The notes beneath the pieces were generated by a model. It did not search any database, was not told where the DNA came from, and saw nothing but the letters and a program-made list of their open reading frames with translations. A program made the position numbers and the translations under genes. 64,000 bases of DNA, from NCBI RefSeq assembly GCF_003815715.1, contig NZ_CP033922.1:2510001-2574000 (forward strand). The letters are read 5' to 3'. This DNA comes from Chryseobacterium sp. G0162 (GTDB taxonomy: Bacteria; Bacteroidota; Bacteroidia; Flavobacteriales; Weeksellaceae). This document shows positions 17,545 through 25,437 of this stretch, one piece after another (position 1 is the stretch's first letter; every line of letters begins with the position of its first letter).

Positions 17545-18927
17545 TTGGAAGAGTATTTTGGAAATGAACTTGTAAAAAAGTTCGAAGAAATGATGGAAAA
17601 CAATGACGAATTCTACTTCGATACCGAGGAGTTGGAAGATATCATTGTTTATTATTTGGAGCTTGGTGATTTTAATTACGCCGATATGGCCGTTAATTAT
17701 GGACTGAAGCTTCATCCCAATTCATTAGATATCAAGATCAAAAAACTTGAAATTCTTCTGGAGTGGGAAGAATATAATACGGCGAAAGAACTTATTGATG
17801 AGTTAAAAGGTTCTTCTATGGAGAATACAGACTTTTTGGTTTGTTACGCCAAGTATTATTCGAACCTGGGTAACCCTAGAAGATCCATTGAAATCTGTAA
17901 AAAAGCCCTTACGCTGGAGGAAGAAGAAAATTTCCTTCACAACTTTATTGCGGATGAATATGTAAATCTGGGTGATCCTTTTAACGCTCTTAAGCATTAT
18001 AGAAAAGCACTCAAAGAAGATCCTTCTGATGAATATTCAATGGAAAATGCGATGGTGTGCTTTAGCGATTTGAATAAGAGTGAGGAGGCTATTGCCTTTC
18101 TTAATGAATATTTAGATGAATTCCCTTATTCCGAAACTGCATGGTTTGAATATGGACAATTCTACTTCAATAGAAAGAATTTTGATGAAGCCATAAAAGG
18201 ATATGATTATCTATTGGCCATTAATTCAAATTCTGTAGGAGTATATGCCAATAAAGCAGCTTGCTATGAAGCTTTAGGACAATACCAGAAAGCAATTGAA
18301 ACCTATGAGGAAATGCTTGAGCTGGAATATACCAAAGCATTTACTTTCTATAAAATCGGACTGTGTAATAAAGCATTAAAGCAACCTATTTTAGCTTTAA
18401 ACTCATTTCAGAAATCATTGAGAGAAGACCCTCAGTTTTATCTGGCGATGATGGAGCAGTCTTATTTATATGAAGAAATGGGCGGCATGTCTGAAGCACT
18501 TTATTTTGCTAAAGAGGCTACCCAGTTGAACGAGAATAACCTGGATTATCAAAAAAGACTTGCATTCCTGTTCATAGATTCAGGGAAATTTGAAGAAAGT
18601 CTTGCCTGTCTTAAAAAGCTTGTAGATGCTGAACCATCAAGGTTTTACAACTGGTATGCGTACTCAGAAGTTCTGATGCTTGTAGGAGAATATGAAGAAG
18701 CGGTTACTGTTTTAAATGCAGCAGTAAAGCATCACCACAGAGCTGAGCTGTTTTATCAGTTAAGCAATTGTTTTTTCAACCTTAGAGATCAGGATAAAGG
18801 AATAGAATCACTTCAGAAAGCTTTGGAACTGGATCCGTCTTTGGTAAAGGATATGCAAAAGAAATATCCATTCATCAAGGAAGAGGTAAAAAAGGTGAAG
18901 GTAAGTAAAGTGAAGAAAAAGAACTAA
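17545..18927 (+). CDS. Tetratricopeptide-repeat protein
   Basis: A 460-residue, highly acidic protein made almost entirely of TPR units (about ten), with typical pairs such as YVNLGDPFNALKHYRKALK and ALGQYQKAIETYEEMLE, ending in a lysine-rich tail (KKVKVSKVKKKN). It has no signal peptide or membrane segment, so it should be a cytosolic scaffold. The start is TTG at 17545; a stop at 17506 limits the frame, and no ATG precedes the first repeat. Conserved in Flavobacteriia, with no known partner. It ends with a clear terminator. Confidence 0.85.
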   Translation: MEEYFGNELVKKFEEMMENNDEFYFDTEELEDIIVYYLELGDFNYADMAVNYGLKLHPNSLDIKIKKLEILLEWEEYNTAKELIDELKGSSMENTDFLVCYAKYYSNLGNPRRSIEICKKALTLEEEENFLHNFIADEYVNLGDPFNALKHYRKALKEDPSDEYSMENAMVCFSDLNKSEEAIAFLNEYLDEFPYSETAWFEYGQFYFNRKNFDEAIKGYDYLLAINSNSVGVYANKAACYEALGQYQKAIETYEEMLELEYTKAFTFYKIGLCNKALKQPILALNSFQKSLREDPQFYLAMMEQSYLYEEMGGMSEALYFAKEATQLNENNLDYQKRLAFLFIDSGKFEESLACLKKLVDAEPSRFYNWYAYSEVLMLVGEYEEAVTVLNAAVKHHHRAELFYQLSNCFFNLRDQDKGIESLQKALELDPSLVKDMQKKYPFIKEEVKKVKVSKVKKKN

Positions 18928-18944
18928 ACGTACTCCAAATAACG

Positions 18945-18974
18945 AAAAAGTCTGCAGAAATGCAGGCTTTTTTT
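18945..18974 (+). terminator. Intrinsic terminator after the TPR gene
   Basis: A 12-bp stem (AAAAAGTCTGCA / TGCAGGCTTTTT, one G-T pair) with a GAAA loop and T-tract. Confidence 0.9.
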
Positions 18975-18995
18975 ATTGATTAAGGATTGGATTTG

Positions 18996-19125
18996 AAGCT
19001 GGGAACTGGAGAAGGAAAGTTATGAAGGTCATAAAGAATCACCATTCTCTCTGTTTTACCATTTTTAAAATCTATAGTGACAATTAACAATTATATCACT
19101 AACAGTAACTTCCAGCTTCCAGTCT
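18996..19125. repeat. Pair of heptad-repeat blocks in inverted orientation
   Basis: At 18996-19016 the heptads are AAGCTGG, GAACTGG, AGAAGGA; at 19109-19125 they are CTT, CCAGCTT, CCAGTCT. The two blocks face each other across about 90 bp between convergent genes. The same family occurs at 9514 and 49860. Confidence 0.6.
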
Positions 19126-19136
19126 TTGTAGTACAT

Positions 19137-20015
19137 CTATTTTTTCGGATTACTCCTTAAAAAGATCAATCCGGCAATGATAATTCCTGCGCCTATAAAT
19201 TGGAATAGAGTTAGTTTTTCACCATCAATTATCCCCCAGATAATTGCCACAATAGGCATTATAAGGGTAACTGTTGAAGCAAAAAGCGGAGTGGAAACTT
19301 TTAATAACCTATAATTCATAGTCATGGCAAGCCCGGTTCCGAAAATGGAGAGTAGACTGACGAACATCAGCCCAAGCATATTGTCCTTTGAAAAACTGAA
19401 CTCAGAAAAGAATCCTGTACTCGTAAGAGCGATAATGGAAGGAAAAATTAAAACAAAAGAAAAGATAAAAGAAGATAAAACCACGGAAGAAACCTCCATA
19501 AGTTTTGATTTTACGGTTGTTGTACTTAAAGCATAGCATAAAGTAGCCAGTAATAGCAATAAAATCGGTATTATTTTAAGTTCACCACTGTCACCGCCAC
19601 CAAAAGCCAGAATACAGACTCCTGTAAAGCTTATCAGTGTTCCGACGATCTGTTTTTTTGTGGTTTCAAACTTCCAAACCAAAGCACCTACAATAATGAC
19701 GAAAATAGGCATCATGGAGTTGATGATCCCGGCAATACTGCTGCTGACCTCCGTTTCTGCAATCGGGAACAGGAACATAGGGATGAAGTTTCCGGTCAAG
19801 GCAGCTAAAACAAGCCATTTTAAATGCTTCTTCGGAAAAAGTTTGTAATTGGAAATGGCAATGGGAAGCAAAATAATACCAGCGATAAGCACTCTTAGTG
19901 ATCCTACCTGATATGGATTGAAATGATCCAGTGATTTTTTGATCAAAATAAAAGAAGATCCCCAAATAATACTCAGGATCACCAGAAGAAGCCATTTTTC
20001 TTTATCTGCGTTCAT
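19137..20015 (-). CDS. EamA/DMT-family transporter
   Basis: A 292-residue integral membrane protein with ten predicted helices arranged as two EamA repeats; the first begins WLLLVILSIIWGSSFILIKK and each repeat ends with a helix pair separated by short loops. Family members export metabolites or amino acids or take part in cell-envelope precursor flipping; the substrate cannot be predicted. Its start overlaps the 3' end of aat by 14 bp on the same strand, so the two are probably one transcript. Confidence 0.9.
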   Translation of the reverse strand: MNADKEKWLLLVILSIIWGSSFILIKKSLDHFNPYQVGSLRVLIAGIILLPIAISNYKLFPKKHLKWLVLAALTGNFIPMFLFPIAETEVSSSIAGIINSMMPIFVIIVGALVWKFETTKKQIVGTLISFTGVCILAFGGGDSGELKIIPILLLLLATLCYALSTTTVKSKLMEVSSVVLSSFIFSFVLIFPSIIALTSTGFFSEFSFSKDNMLGLMFVSLLSIFGTGLAMTMNYRLLKVSTPLFASTVTLIMPIVAIIWGIIDGEKLTLFQFIGAGIIIAGLIFLRSNPKK

Positions 20016-20655
20016 TATTTTCGTGTAGGATTTTTAAAAATTCTTTTTTGGGAATCATTTTAGCACCCAGACTCTCCAGATGTTCTGTATGAGATTGGCA
20101 GTCAATTAATTCAATCTGATCTTTGTTGCTTTCCACAAAATGGATAAACCCAGCTTTTGAGGCATTGCTGACTTTGGCAAACATACTTTCACCACAGAAA
20201 ATGTTTCCGATTTGTAACCCGTAAAAACCTCCTACAAGCTCTTCATCCTGCCACACTTCAATGCTCTTGGCCAGACCATATTCATGAAGTTGGATGAAAG
20301 AATCCATCAGTTCATCGGAAAGCCAGGTACCGGATTGTCCTTTTCGGATAGTTTGCTGACAGTTTTTGATGACTTCTCTGAAATTTTTGTTCTCGGAAAA
20401 AGTGAAAATATTTCTGTTTAATATCTTTCTCATTGATTTTGAAACCTTGATTTCATCAGGTACCAAAACAAATCTTGGGTCAGGACACCACCATAAGATA
20501 TCCTCTCCTGGGTTATACCAAGGGAAAATACCTAATTGATAAGCGAACCAAATGCGCTCTACAGACAGATCACCACCATAAGCAATAAGCCCATCATGGC
20601 CATCATACACCTCCGGATCAGGAAATGAAATCTCGTTTTCGTCTAATCGAACCAT
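20002..20655 (-). CDS. aat: Leucyl/phenylalanyl-tRNA-protein transferase
   Basis: A 217-residue protein, the normal length of Aat. The family signatures are FPWYNPGEDILWWCPDPRFV (about 44-63) and GGFYGLQIGNIFCGESMF (about 141-158). The enzyme moves Leu or Phe from aminoacyl-tRNA onto N-terminal Arg or Lys, marking proteins for ClpAP/ClpS degradation by the N-end rule. It overlaps the downstream EamA gene by 14 bp and lies 62 bp after the DUF3127 gene, suggesting a three-gene minus-strand unit. Amusingly, it sits next to a tRNA-Leu array, but that is probably coincidence. Confidence 0.96.
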   Translation of the reverse strand: MVRLDENEISFPDPEVYDGHDGLIAYGGDLSVERIWFAYQLGIFPWYNPGEDILWWCPDPRFVLVPDEIKVSKSMRKILNRNIFTFSENKNFREVIKNCQQTIRKGQSGTWLSDELMDSFIQLHEYGLAKSIEVWQDEELVGGFYGLQIGNIFCGESMFAKVSNASKAGFIHFVESNKDQIELIDCQSHTEHLESLGAKMIPKKEFLKILHENNERR

Positions 20656-20717
20656 TTTTTAGAAAAAAAATCCCACTTTTAAGAAAGCAGGATTTATATT
20701 TGATCTTAATTCTTTAA

Positions 20718-21095
20718 TTAGAAAGGCAAATCATCATCGTCGTCTCCGGCAAACGGATTCTCATTAGAAACAGGAGATGCGGATTGCTGAGGCATAGCCT
20801 GAGTAGGTTCTGATCCATTATCAAAAACTTTCTCTACTTTCCATCCTGTGATAGAGTTGAAGTATTTAGTTTCACCCTGTGGAGAAACCCATTCTCTACC
20901 TCTGATGTTGATTCCTATTTTTACGTTCTCACCTTCTTTAATATTATCTAATAAACTAATTTTATCAGACAAAAATTCTATGTTTATCGGCTGTGGATAC
21001 TGTTCCTGGGTTAAAATAACCAATTCTCTTTTTTGAAATCCACTTGCAAATGTTTGAGTTTCAAAAAGTTTCTTTACCGTTCCTTGTAATTCCAT
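20718..21095 (-). CDS. DUF3127-family OB-fold-like protein
   Basis: A 125-residue protein starting at MELQGTVKKLFETQTF. It resembles a small single-stranded-DNA-binding type OB fold (residues 1-90, GENVKIGINIRGREW), followed by a flexible Gln/Ser/Pro tail and a very acidic end, GDDDDDLPF, like the acidic tip of SSB that recruits partners. I place the start at 21095; a longer frame to 21230 adds 45 residues of unlike composition and overlaps the tRNA promoter. A nucleic-acid role is inferred from fold and tail only. Confidence 0.85.
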   Translation of the reverse strand: MELQGTVKKLFETQTFASGFQKRELVILTQEQYPQPINIEFLSDKISLLDNIKEGENVKIGINIRGREWVSPQGETKYFNSITGWKVEKVFDNGSEPTQAMPQQSASPVSNENPFAGDDDDDLPF

Positions 21096-21192
21096 ATCGT
21101 AATTATTAACGATGTAAAAGTAAGAAAATGAAATGTAATAATAGGTGCTGCTGAAAAAAAATCTGGAAATTTTAATTTTTTTCTCGAAAAAG

Positions 21193-21223
21193 TTTGGAGG
21201 TAAAGGAAATTGTCCTATATTTG
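21193..21223 (+). promoter_or_regulatory. Promoter of the first tRNA cluster
   Basis: TTG (21193-21195), 19 bp spacer, then TATATTTG (21216-21223), a textbook Bacteroidota promoter. The first tRNA starts 51 bp after the box. Confidence 0.8.
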
Positions 21224-21274
21224 CACTCACAAAAACGAAGCAAGCTCTTTAAAACTTACAATACAAAAAAACCA

Positions 21275-21356
21275 GCGGATGTGGTGTAATTGGTAGCCAC
21301 GCCAGACTTAGGATCTGGTGCCGTGAGGCGTGGGGGTTCGAGTCCCTTCATCCGCA
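21275..21356 (+). tRNA. tRNA-Leu (anticodon TAG), copy 1
   Basis: 82 nt. Acceptor stem GCGGATG / CATCCGC, discriminator A, anticodon loop CTTAGGA with TAG, long variable arm typical of tRNA-Leu, and T loop GTTCGAG. CCA is not encoded. Identical to the copy at 21649. Confidence 0.96.
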
Positions 21357-21360
21357 CTAT

Positions 21361-21436
21361 GCGAAAATAGCTCAGCTGGTAGAGCACAACCTTGCCAAGG
21401 TTGGGGTCGCGGGTTCGAATCCCGTTTTTCGCTCCA
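21361..21436 (+). tRNA. tRNA-Gly (anticodon GCC)
   Basis: Acceptor stem GCGAAAA / TTTTCGC, D arm AGCTCAGCTGGTAGAGC, anticodon loop TTGCCAA with GCC, T loop GTTCGAAT, discriminator T, encoded CCA (21434-21436). Absent from the second, duplicated block. Confidence 0.96.
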
Positions 21437-21442
21437 CACCAT

Positions 21443-21526
21443 GCCCTGGTGGTGGAACTGGTAGACACGCAGGACTTAAAATCCTGTGTCCGTAAGGACG
21501 TACGGGTTCAAGTCCCGTCTGGGGTA
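21443..21526 (+). tRNA. tRNA-Leu (anticodon TAA), copy 1
   Basis: 84 nt. Acceptor stem GCCCTGG / CTGGGGT with wobble pairs, anticodon loop CTTAAAA with TAA, long variable arm (TGTCCGTAAGGACGTA), discriminator A. Identical to the copy at 21784. Confidence 0.95.
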
Positions 21527-21531
21527 CAAAT

Positions 21532-21561
21532 CCCTCTGTATTTCATTACGGAGGGTTTTTT
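21532..21561 (+). terminator. Terminator of the first tRNA cluster
   Basis: Stem CCCTCTGTA / TACGGAGGG followed by TTTTTT. Confidence 0.9.
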
Positions 21562-21595
21562 GTTTTTATAGAGAGAGTTCTTTAATAGGATTTCT

Positions 21596-21603
21596 TATAT
21601 TTG
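21596..21603 (+). promoter_or_regulatory. -7 box TATATTTG of the second tRNA cluster
   Basis: A perfect TAnnTTTG match 45 bp before the second tRNA-Leu(TAG); the -33 TTG is not obvious. Confidence 0.7.
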
Positions 21604-21648
21604 TAAGAGAATTGATTTTGTATCTGTGAAAACAGATCAATATAACCA

Positions 21649-21730
21649 GCGGATGTGGTGTAATTGGTAGCCACGCCAGACTTAGGATCTGGTGCCGTGA
21701 GGCGTGGGGGTTCGAGTCCCTTCATCCGCA
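21649..21730 (+). tRNA. tRNA-Leu (anticodon TAG), copy 2
   Basis: 82 nt, identical in sequence to the copy at 21275, here followed by CC and A so that CCA is encoded. Confidence 0.96.
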
Positions 21731-21743
21731 CCATACAAAAAGT

Positions 21744-21769
21744 AGGATTTGCTTTCAAATCCTTTTTTT
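21744..21769 (+). terminator. Terminator-like hairpin between two tRNAs
   Basis: An 8-bp perfect stem AGGATTTG / CAAATCCT with a CTTT loop and a run of seven T, at the place where the first cluster has tRNA-Gly. It may terminate some transcripts before the last tRNA-Leu or act as a processing site. Confidence 0.6.
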
Positions 21770-21783
21770 GTACCACACACCAT

Positions 21784-21867
21784 GCCCTGGTGGTGGAACT
21801 GGTAGACACGCAGGACTTAAAATCCTGTGTCCGTAAGGACGTACGGGTTCAAGTCCCGTCTGGGGTA
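21784..21867 (+). tRNA. tRNA-Leu (anticodon TAA), copy 2
   Basis: 84 nt, identical to the copy at 21443. Confidence 0.95.
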
Positions 21868-21873
21868 CAAAAA

Positions 21874-21904
21874 CCCTCTGTATTTTGAATACGGAGGGTT
21901 TTTT
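21874..21904. terminator. Terminator of the second tRNA cluster
   Basis: An 11-bp stem CCCTCTGTATT / AATACGGAGGG (one T-G pair) and T-tract, very like the terminator at 21532 and so part of the duplication. Confidence 0.9.
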
Positions 21905-21967
21905 ATTTTAGTATTCTGTGCCCTTATTTTTAATCTTAGTCCAAGAAAGCTTTTCTATTGACTTCTT

Positions 21968-22954
21968 TCAATTTTTACGATAATAACTAGGTCCAACCCC
22001 AACTTCGTTCTTAAAAGCCACACTAAATGATGAAGGAGAAGCATATCCCAAATGATAGCCAATCTCTTTAATAGAATAATCAGAATTTTTAAGCAGATAA
22101 AGCGCTTCTTTCATCCTAAGCTTGGAAGCATAATGGAAAACACCATCCCCAAACAATTCCTTGAAGCCGTTCTTTAATTTAAACTCATTAATACCAAATT
22201 TTATAGAAAGCTGTTCAATGGTGTAGAATGATTTTAGGTTTCCCTCTATAAAATCTTTTACGGCCATGAGTTTGTGAATTTCAGAATTGCTGATGGAAGT
22301 TTTGCTTTTTGTTTCAGTTTCGTTTTCCTCTTTTTTTGCAAATTCAAAGATGAGCAGAAGAAGACTGAGTATTTTACTTTTAATAAAATAATCTTTATAG
22401 AACCCTTCCAGACTGCATTTTTTGATTTCTAACAAAATACCCATCATTTGTGGGGTTATAGGGAGTCCTTCAGGGAATAGACTGGCAGGCTGGTTCTGAT
22501 CTATTTTAAAAATGAAATCCTGTAAAATACCGCTGCTTTCTGCCAATTGGTGAAAGTAATCCTTGGAAACGTAGATATCGAGATTTTTATAAGAGATGTC
22601 TTTTTGGAAATCTATTTGTACATCTGCATTTTCCGGAGTAAAATAAATATAATGATGAAACAGTTTATATTCTCCGGGCTTCCCATCAACCAAATCCCTG
22701 ATAACTTCTGCTCCGTCAAGGAAAAAAGCCAGTTCAATATATTTTATGGCTTCTGTACGGAATTTCATCGTATAATTCCTGATATAAGAAAATTGATATT
22801 CTTTTACTAAAAATTCATCCCCTTCATACAGAGTAAGGGTTTCAAATGTTCCAAGCTCATTAACGAAAGTTTCGGGCACACTGCTGCGATGATTTTCCCC
22901 GAAAAAATCCAAAATCTGTCTTGCTATCGTATGGTTCGGTACAATCTCTCCCAA
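21968..22954 (-). CDS. AraC-family transcriptional regulator
   Basis: A 328-residue protein with a variable N-terminal sensing region and a C-terminal double helix-turn-helix: LMAVKDFIEGNLKSFYTIEQ and LSIKFGINEFKLKNGFKELF, then IKEIGYHLGYASPSSFSVAF. The arrangement resembles PchR-type regulators that bind a ferric siderophore and switch on its receptor. The gene is divergent from a siderophore receptor gene with 98 bp between them, which makes local control of that receptor likely. The ligand is unknown. Confidence 0.9.
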   Translation of the reverse strand: MGEIVPNHTIARQILDFFGENHRSSVPETFVNELGTFETLTLYEGDEFLVKEYQFSYIRNYTMKFRTEAIKYIELAFFLDGAEVIRDLVDGKPGEYKLFHHYIYFTPENADVQIDFQKDISYKNLDIYVSKDYFHQLAESSGILQDFIFKIDQNQPASLFPEGLPITPQMMGILLEIKKCSLEGFYKDYFIKSKILSLLLLIFEFAKKEENETETKSKTSISNSEIHKLMAVKDFIEGNLKSFYTIEQLSIKFGINEFKLKNGFKELFGDGVFHYASKLRMKEALYLLKNSDYSIKEIGYHLGYASPSSFSVAFKNEVGVGPSYYRKN

Positions 22955-23004
22955 AATCTAAAGTCTTTATCCCAAGCTCAAAAGTTTTTCCTATTGGCAA
23001 CCGC

Positions 23005-23012
23005 TAATTTTG
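23005..23012 (+). promoter_or_regulatory. -7 box TAATTTTG of the siderophore receptor gene
   Basis: A TAnnTTTG match 40 bp upstream of the receptor ATG, in the intergenic region shared with the AraC gene. Confidence 0.6.
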
Positions 23013-23052
23013 CCTGTGTAAATTTAATTAAACTAATTCTAAATAACAATTT

Positions 23053-25437
23053 ATGAATAAGAACAGATTCCTTTTTCCTGCAGTGCTTTTTCCTGCAGTG
23101 ATCTGGGCACAAAGTACAGCACAGATTACAGGAAAGGTAATGAATTCCCAAAAGAAACCGGTTCCGGCTGTAAAAGTTATTCTTAATAACGGAGAATCAG
23201 AAACTTATACTGATGATAACGGTTTTTATCGTTTTACTAATATGCCCTCAGGAAATTATGTACTTAAAGTGGATGATCCTGAGGTTCTTAAAACTTATTC
23301 TTTTACATTAAAGGAAAGTGACAGTATTACTCATGATTTTATACAAACAACAGATACTTACCAGATTGTTGCTGTAAACGTTACTGCAAACCGTAAAACA
23401 ATTCCTTCTTCTACTTTAAGATTAGGAGAGAATCTTTTGGTAACTCCTCAGAATATTCAGGTGATAGATCAGCGTCTACTGAACGATCAGCAAATTCTTA
23501 CAACAGCTGAAGGGCTTAGCCGAAATGTAAGTGGAGTACGTACGATTACGCATCAGGAGGAAGGAAGTGTGGGAATTGCCGTACGTGGATTCTCTGCTTC
23601 TAATCTTAGAAACGGAATGGATGTAAGTGGAAGCTTTGGTCCTCTTCGTGAAGATATGTCGTTTGTAGATCGTGTAGAGTTTGTAAAAGGCCCTGCCGGA
23701 TTTATGATGGGGAATACACAGCCCGGAGGTTTCTATAATATTGTTACCAAAAAGCCAGTGGGGAGAGAAAAAGGAAATGTTCAGCTTACTTTAGGCAGTT
23801 TTAATCTGTACCGGGCATCTACAGATGTTGAGAAAAAATTAAGTAAAGATGGAAAGTTCTGGGGAAGACTTAATTTGATGGGGACAAAATCAGGATCTTT
23901 TCAGCAATATGTAGAGCATGAACAATACGTAATCAACCCATCTTTCAAATATATTGCATCAGAGAACACCAATATTACATTGGAATATATTCTTTCGCAG
24001 AATAACTTTCAGGGAGGGTTTGCTAAATATGCCTATGGTATTGATGGGTTTAAAGACGTAAAAAGATCATTCAGTTTTTCTGATCCCATTATAGATCCAA
24101 CCCGTTCATGGGAACATAATGTGTATGGAACCATAAATCATAATTTTAATGATAACTGGATGATTACCGGTCAGTTTGGGTACATACGGTCCCAGATGCA
24201 GGGAGAATCATTGTATGCTAGCTATAATACGATTGCATTGGCGGACGATCCTGTGAAGGGAAGAAAAAAAGGAGATGTAGATCGAGGAATCAGTATTAAT
24301 GATGCTTTGAATACATCAACAATAGGTCAGGTATTTACGAGAGGAAAATTTGAGACTGGAAATATCAGTCATAATATTCTTGCGGGAATAGATATGGGAA
24401 AAAAATCTTATGTGGCCGATTGGTCAGTGCTTCCACAAAAGGTAGGTCCTGTATTTAATATTTATAATCCTGTCTATGGCCATTTGAAAAAATCCGATAT
24501 TCCGGAATATGATCGTTCAAGATCTCTTAGAGAACGGGGTGCTAATTATCTTACGGATTATTCTTATACTTCATTTCATCTACAGGATGAAGCCCGTTTT
24601 CTGGAAGATAAATTAAGAATAGCAGCAGGCTTCCGCTATACTTCAACGGTAAAAACAAGTGCGGCGGATAAAGGAGCGGAAGTTAAAAATACGGCGGTAA
24701 CTCCAAGGTTCAGTATTACCGGATTACTGACTCAGACATTCACTGTGTACGGATTGTATGATGAAACTTTTCAGGAACAGACCGGAAAACTTCTTAATGG
24801 AAGTACAGCAGATCCTTCGTATGGAAAGAATACAGAATTTGGAGTAAAGAAAACATGGTTCAATGGACAACTGATGACTAATCTTACTTTTTATCATCTT
24901 ACCAAAACCAATATGCTGACTGCCGCCGGAATTGAATATCCGGGTCTCTTTGAACAATCTGGGAAAAGCGTCTCAAAAGGAATTGAGTTTGATCTGAATG
25001 GAAATATCAGTAAAAACTGGAGTATTCTTTTTAATTATGCCTACACAGATGCAAAAGTAACAGAAGATAATGATCCTAAAAAAATTGGGGGAATGCTCTA
25101 TGGAACAGCAAAACATATCACCAATGCCTGGCTAAAATATACGATTGCAGAAGGAGGTCTGGAAGGGCTTGGTTTTTCCTTTGGGTATGAATATCAAGCT
25201 AAAAGAGCGGCGTGGCCGGTGGTTTTAGATCATCCTTATCTTCCTGATGATTATTTCACTTTGGATGTTGGAGTTTCTTATAAACGGGATCATTACCAAC
25301 TGTCATTCCTTGTGAATAACTTAACCGACCGTTATAATTATGTAGGATTTTATCCCGGTGCCTGGGGGTATACTCACTATGGATGGCGAGCATCAAATCC
25401 GATCAATTTCAGACTCAACCTTTCATATAATTTCTAA
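23053..25437 (+). CDS. TonB-dependent siderophore receptor
   Basis: A 794-residue outer-membrane receptor. Order: signal peptide (to about residue 19, WAQ), carboxypeptidase-regulatory-like domain (QITGKVMNSQKKPVPAVKV, 23-95), plug domain (VTPQNIQVIDQRLL, then RGFSASNLRNGMD and VEFVKGPAGFMMGNTQPGG), and a 22-strand barrel ending in a terminal Phe (LSYNF). The VKGPAGFMMG...PGG pattern is typical of FhuA/FpvA-type hydroxamate or pyoverdine receptors. It imports a ferric siderophore with TonB energy. The next gene starts immediately after its stop codon, and the AraC regulator is divergent. Confidence 0.94.
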   Translation: MNKNRFLFPAVLFPAVIWAQSTAQITGKVMNSQKKPVPAVKVILNNGESETYTDDNGFYRFTNMPSGNYVLKVDDPEVLKTYSFTLKESDSITHDFIQTTDTYQIVAVNVTANRKTIPSSTLRLGENLLVTPQNIQVIDQRLLNDQQILTTAEGLSRNVSGVRTITHQEEGSVGIAVRGFSASNLRNGMDVSGSFGPLREDMSFVDRVEFVKGPAGFMMGNTQPGGFYNIVTKKPVGREKGNVQLTLGSFNLYRASTDVEKKLSKDGKFWGRLNLMGTKSGSFQQYVEHEQYVINPSFKYIASENTNITLEYILSQNNFQGGFAKYAYGIDGFKDVKRSFSFSDPIIDPTRSWEHNVYGTINHNFNDNWMITGQFGYIRSQMQGESLYASYNTIALADDPVKGRKKGDVDRGISINDALNTSTIGQVFTRGKFETGNISHNILAGIDMGKKSYVADWSVLPQKVGPVFNIYNPVYGHLKKSDIPEYDRSRSLRERGANYLTDYSYTSFHLQDEARFLEDKLRIAAGFRYTSTVKTSAADKGAEVKNTAVTPRFSITGLLTQTFTVYGLYDETFQEQTGKLLNGSTADPSYGKNTEFGVKKTWFNGQLMTNLTFYHLTKTNMLTAAGIEYPGLFEQSGKSVSKGIEFDLNGNISKNWSILFNYAYTDAKVTEDNDPKKIGGMLYGTAKHITNAWLKYTIAEGGLEGLGFSFGYEYQAKRAAWPVVLDHPYLPDDYFTLDVGVSYKRDHYQLSFLVNNLTDRYNYVGFYPGAWGYTHYGWRASNPINFRLNLSYNF

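Noticed and set aside
20718..21230. Longer start for the DUF3127 gene at 21230
   Set aside because: The extra 45 residues are AT-driven, unlike the family, and would cross the promoter of the tRNA cluster.
21256..21468. Minus-strand reading frame over the first tRNA cluster (contains MKGLEPPRLTAPDPK)
   Set aside because: It is the antisense of tRNA-Leu and tRNA-Gly, a well-known false protein that appears in many databases.
21582..21888. Reading frames on both strands over the second tRNA pair
   Set aside because: Same artefact: the frames follow tRNA-Leu sequence and stems, not a protein.
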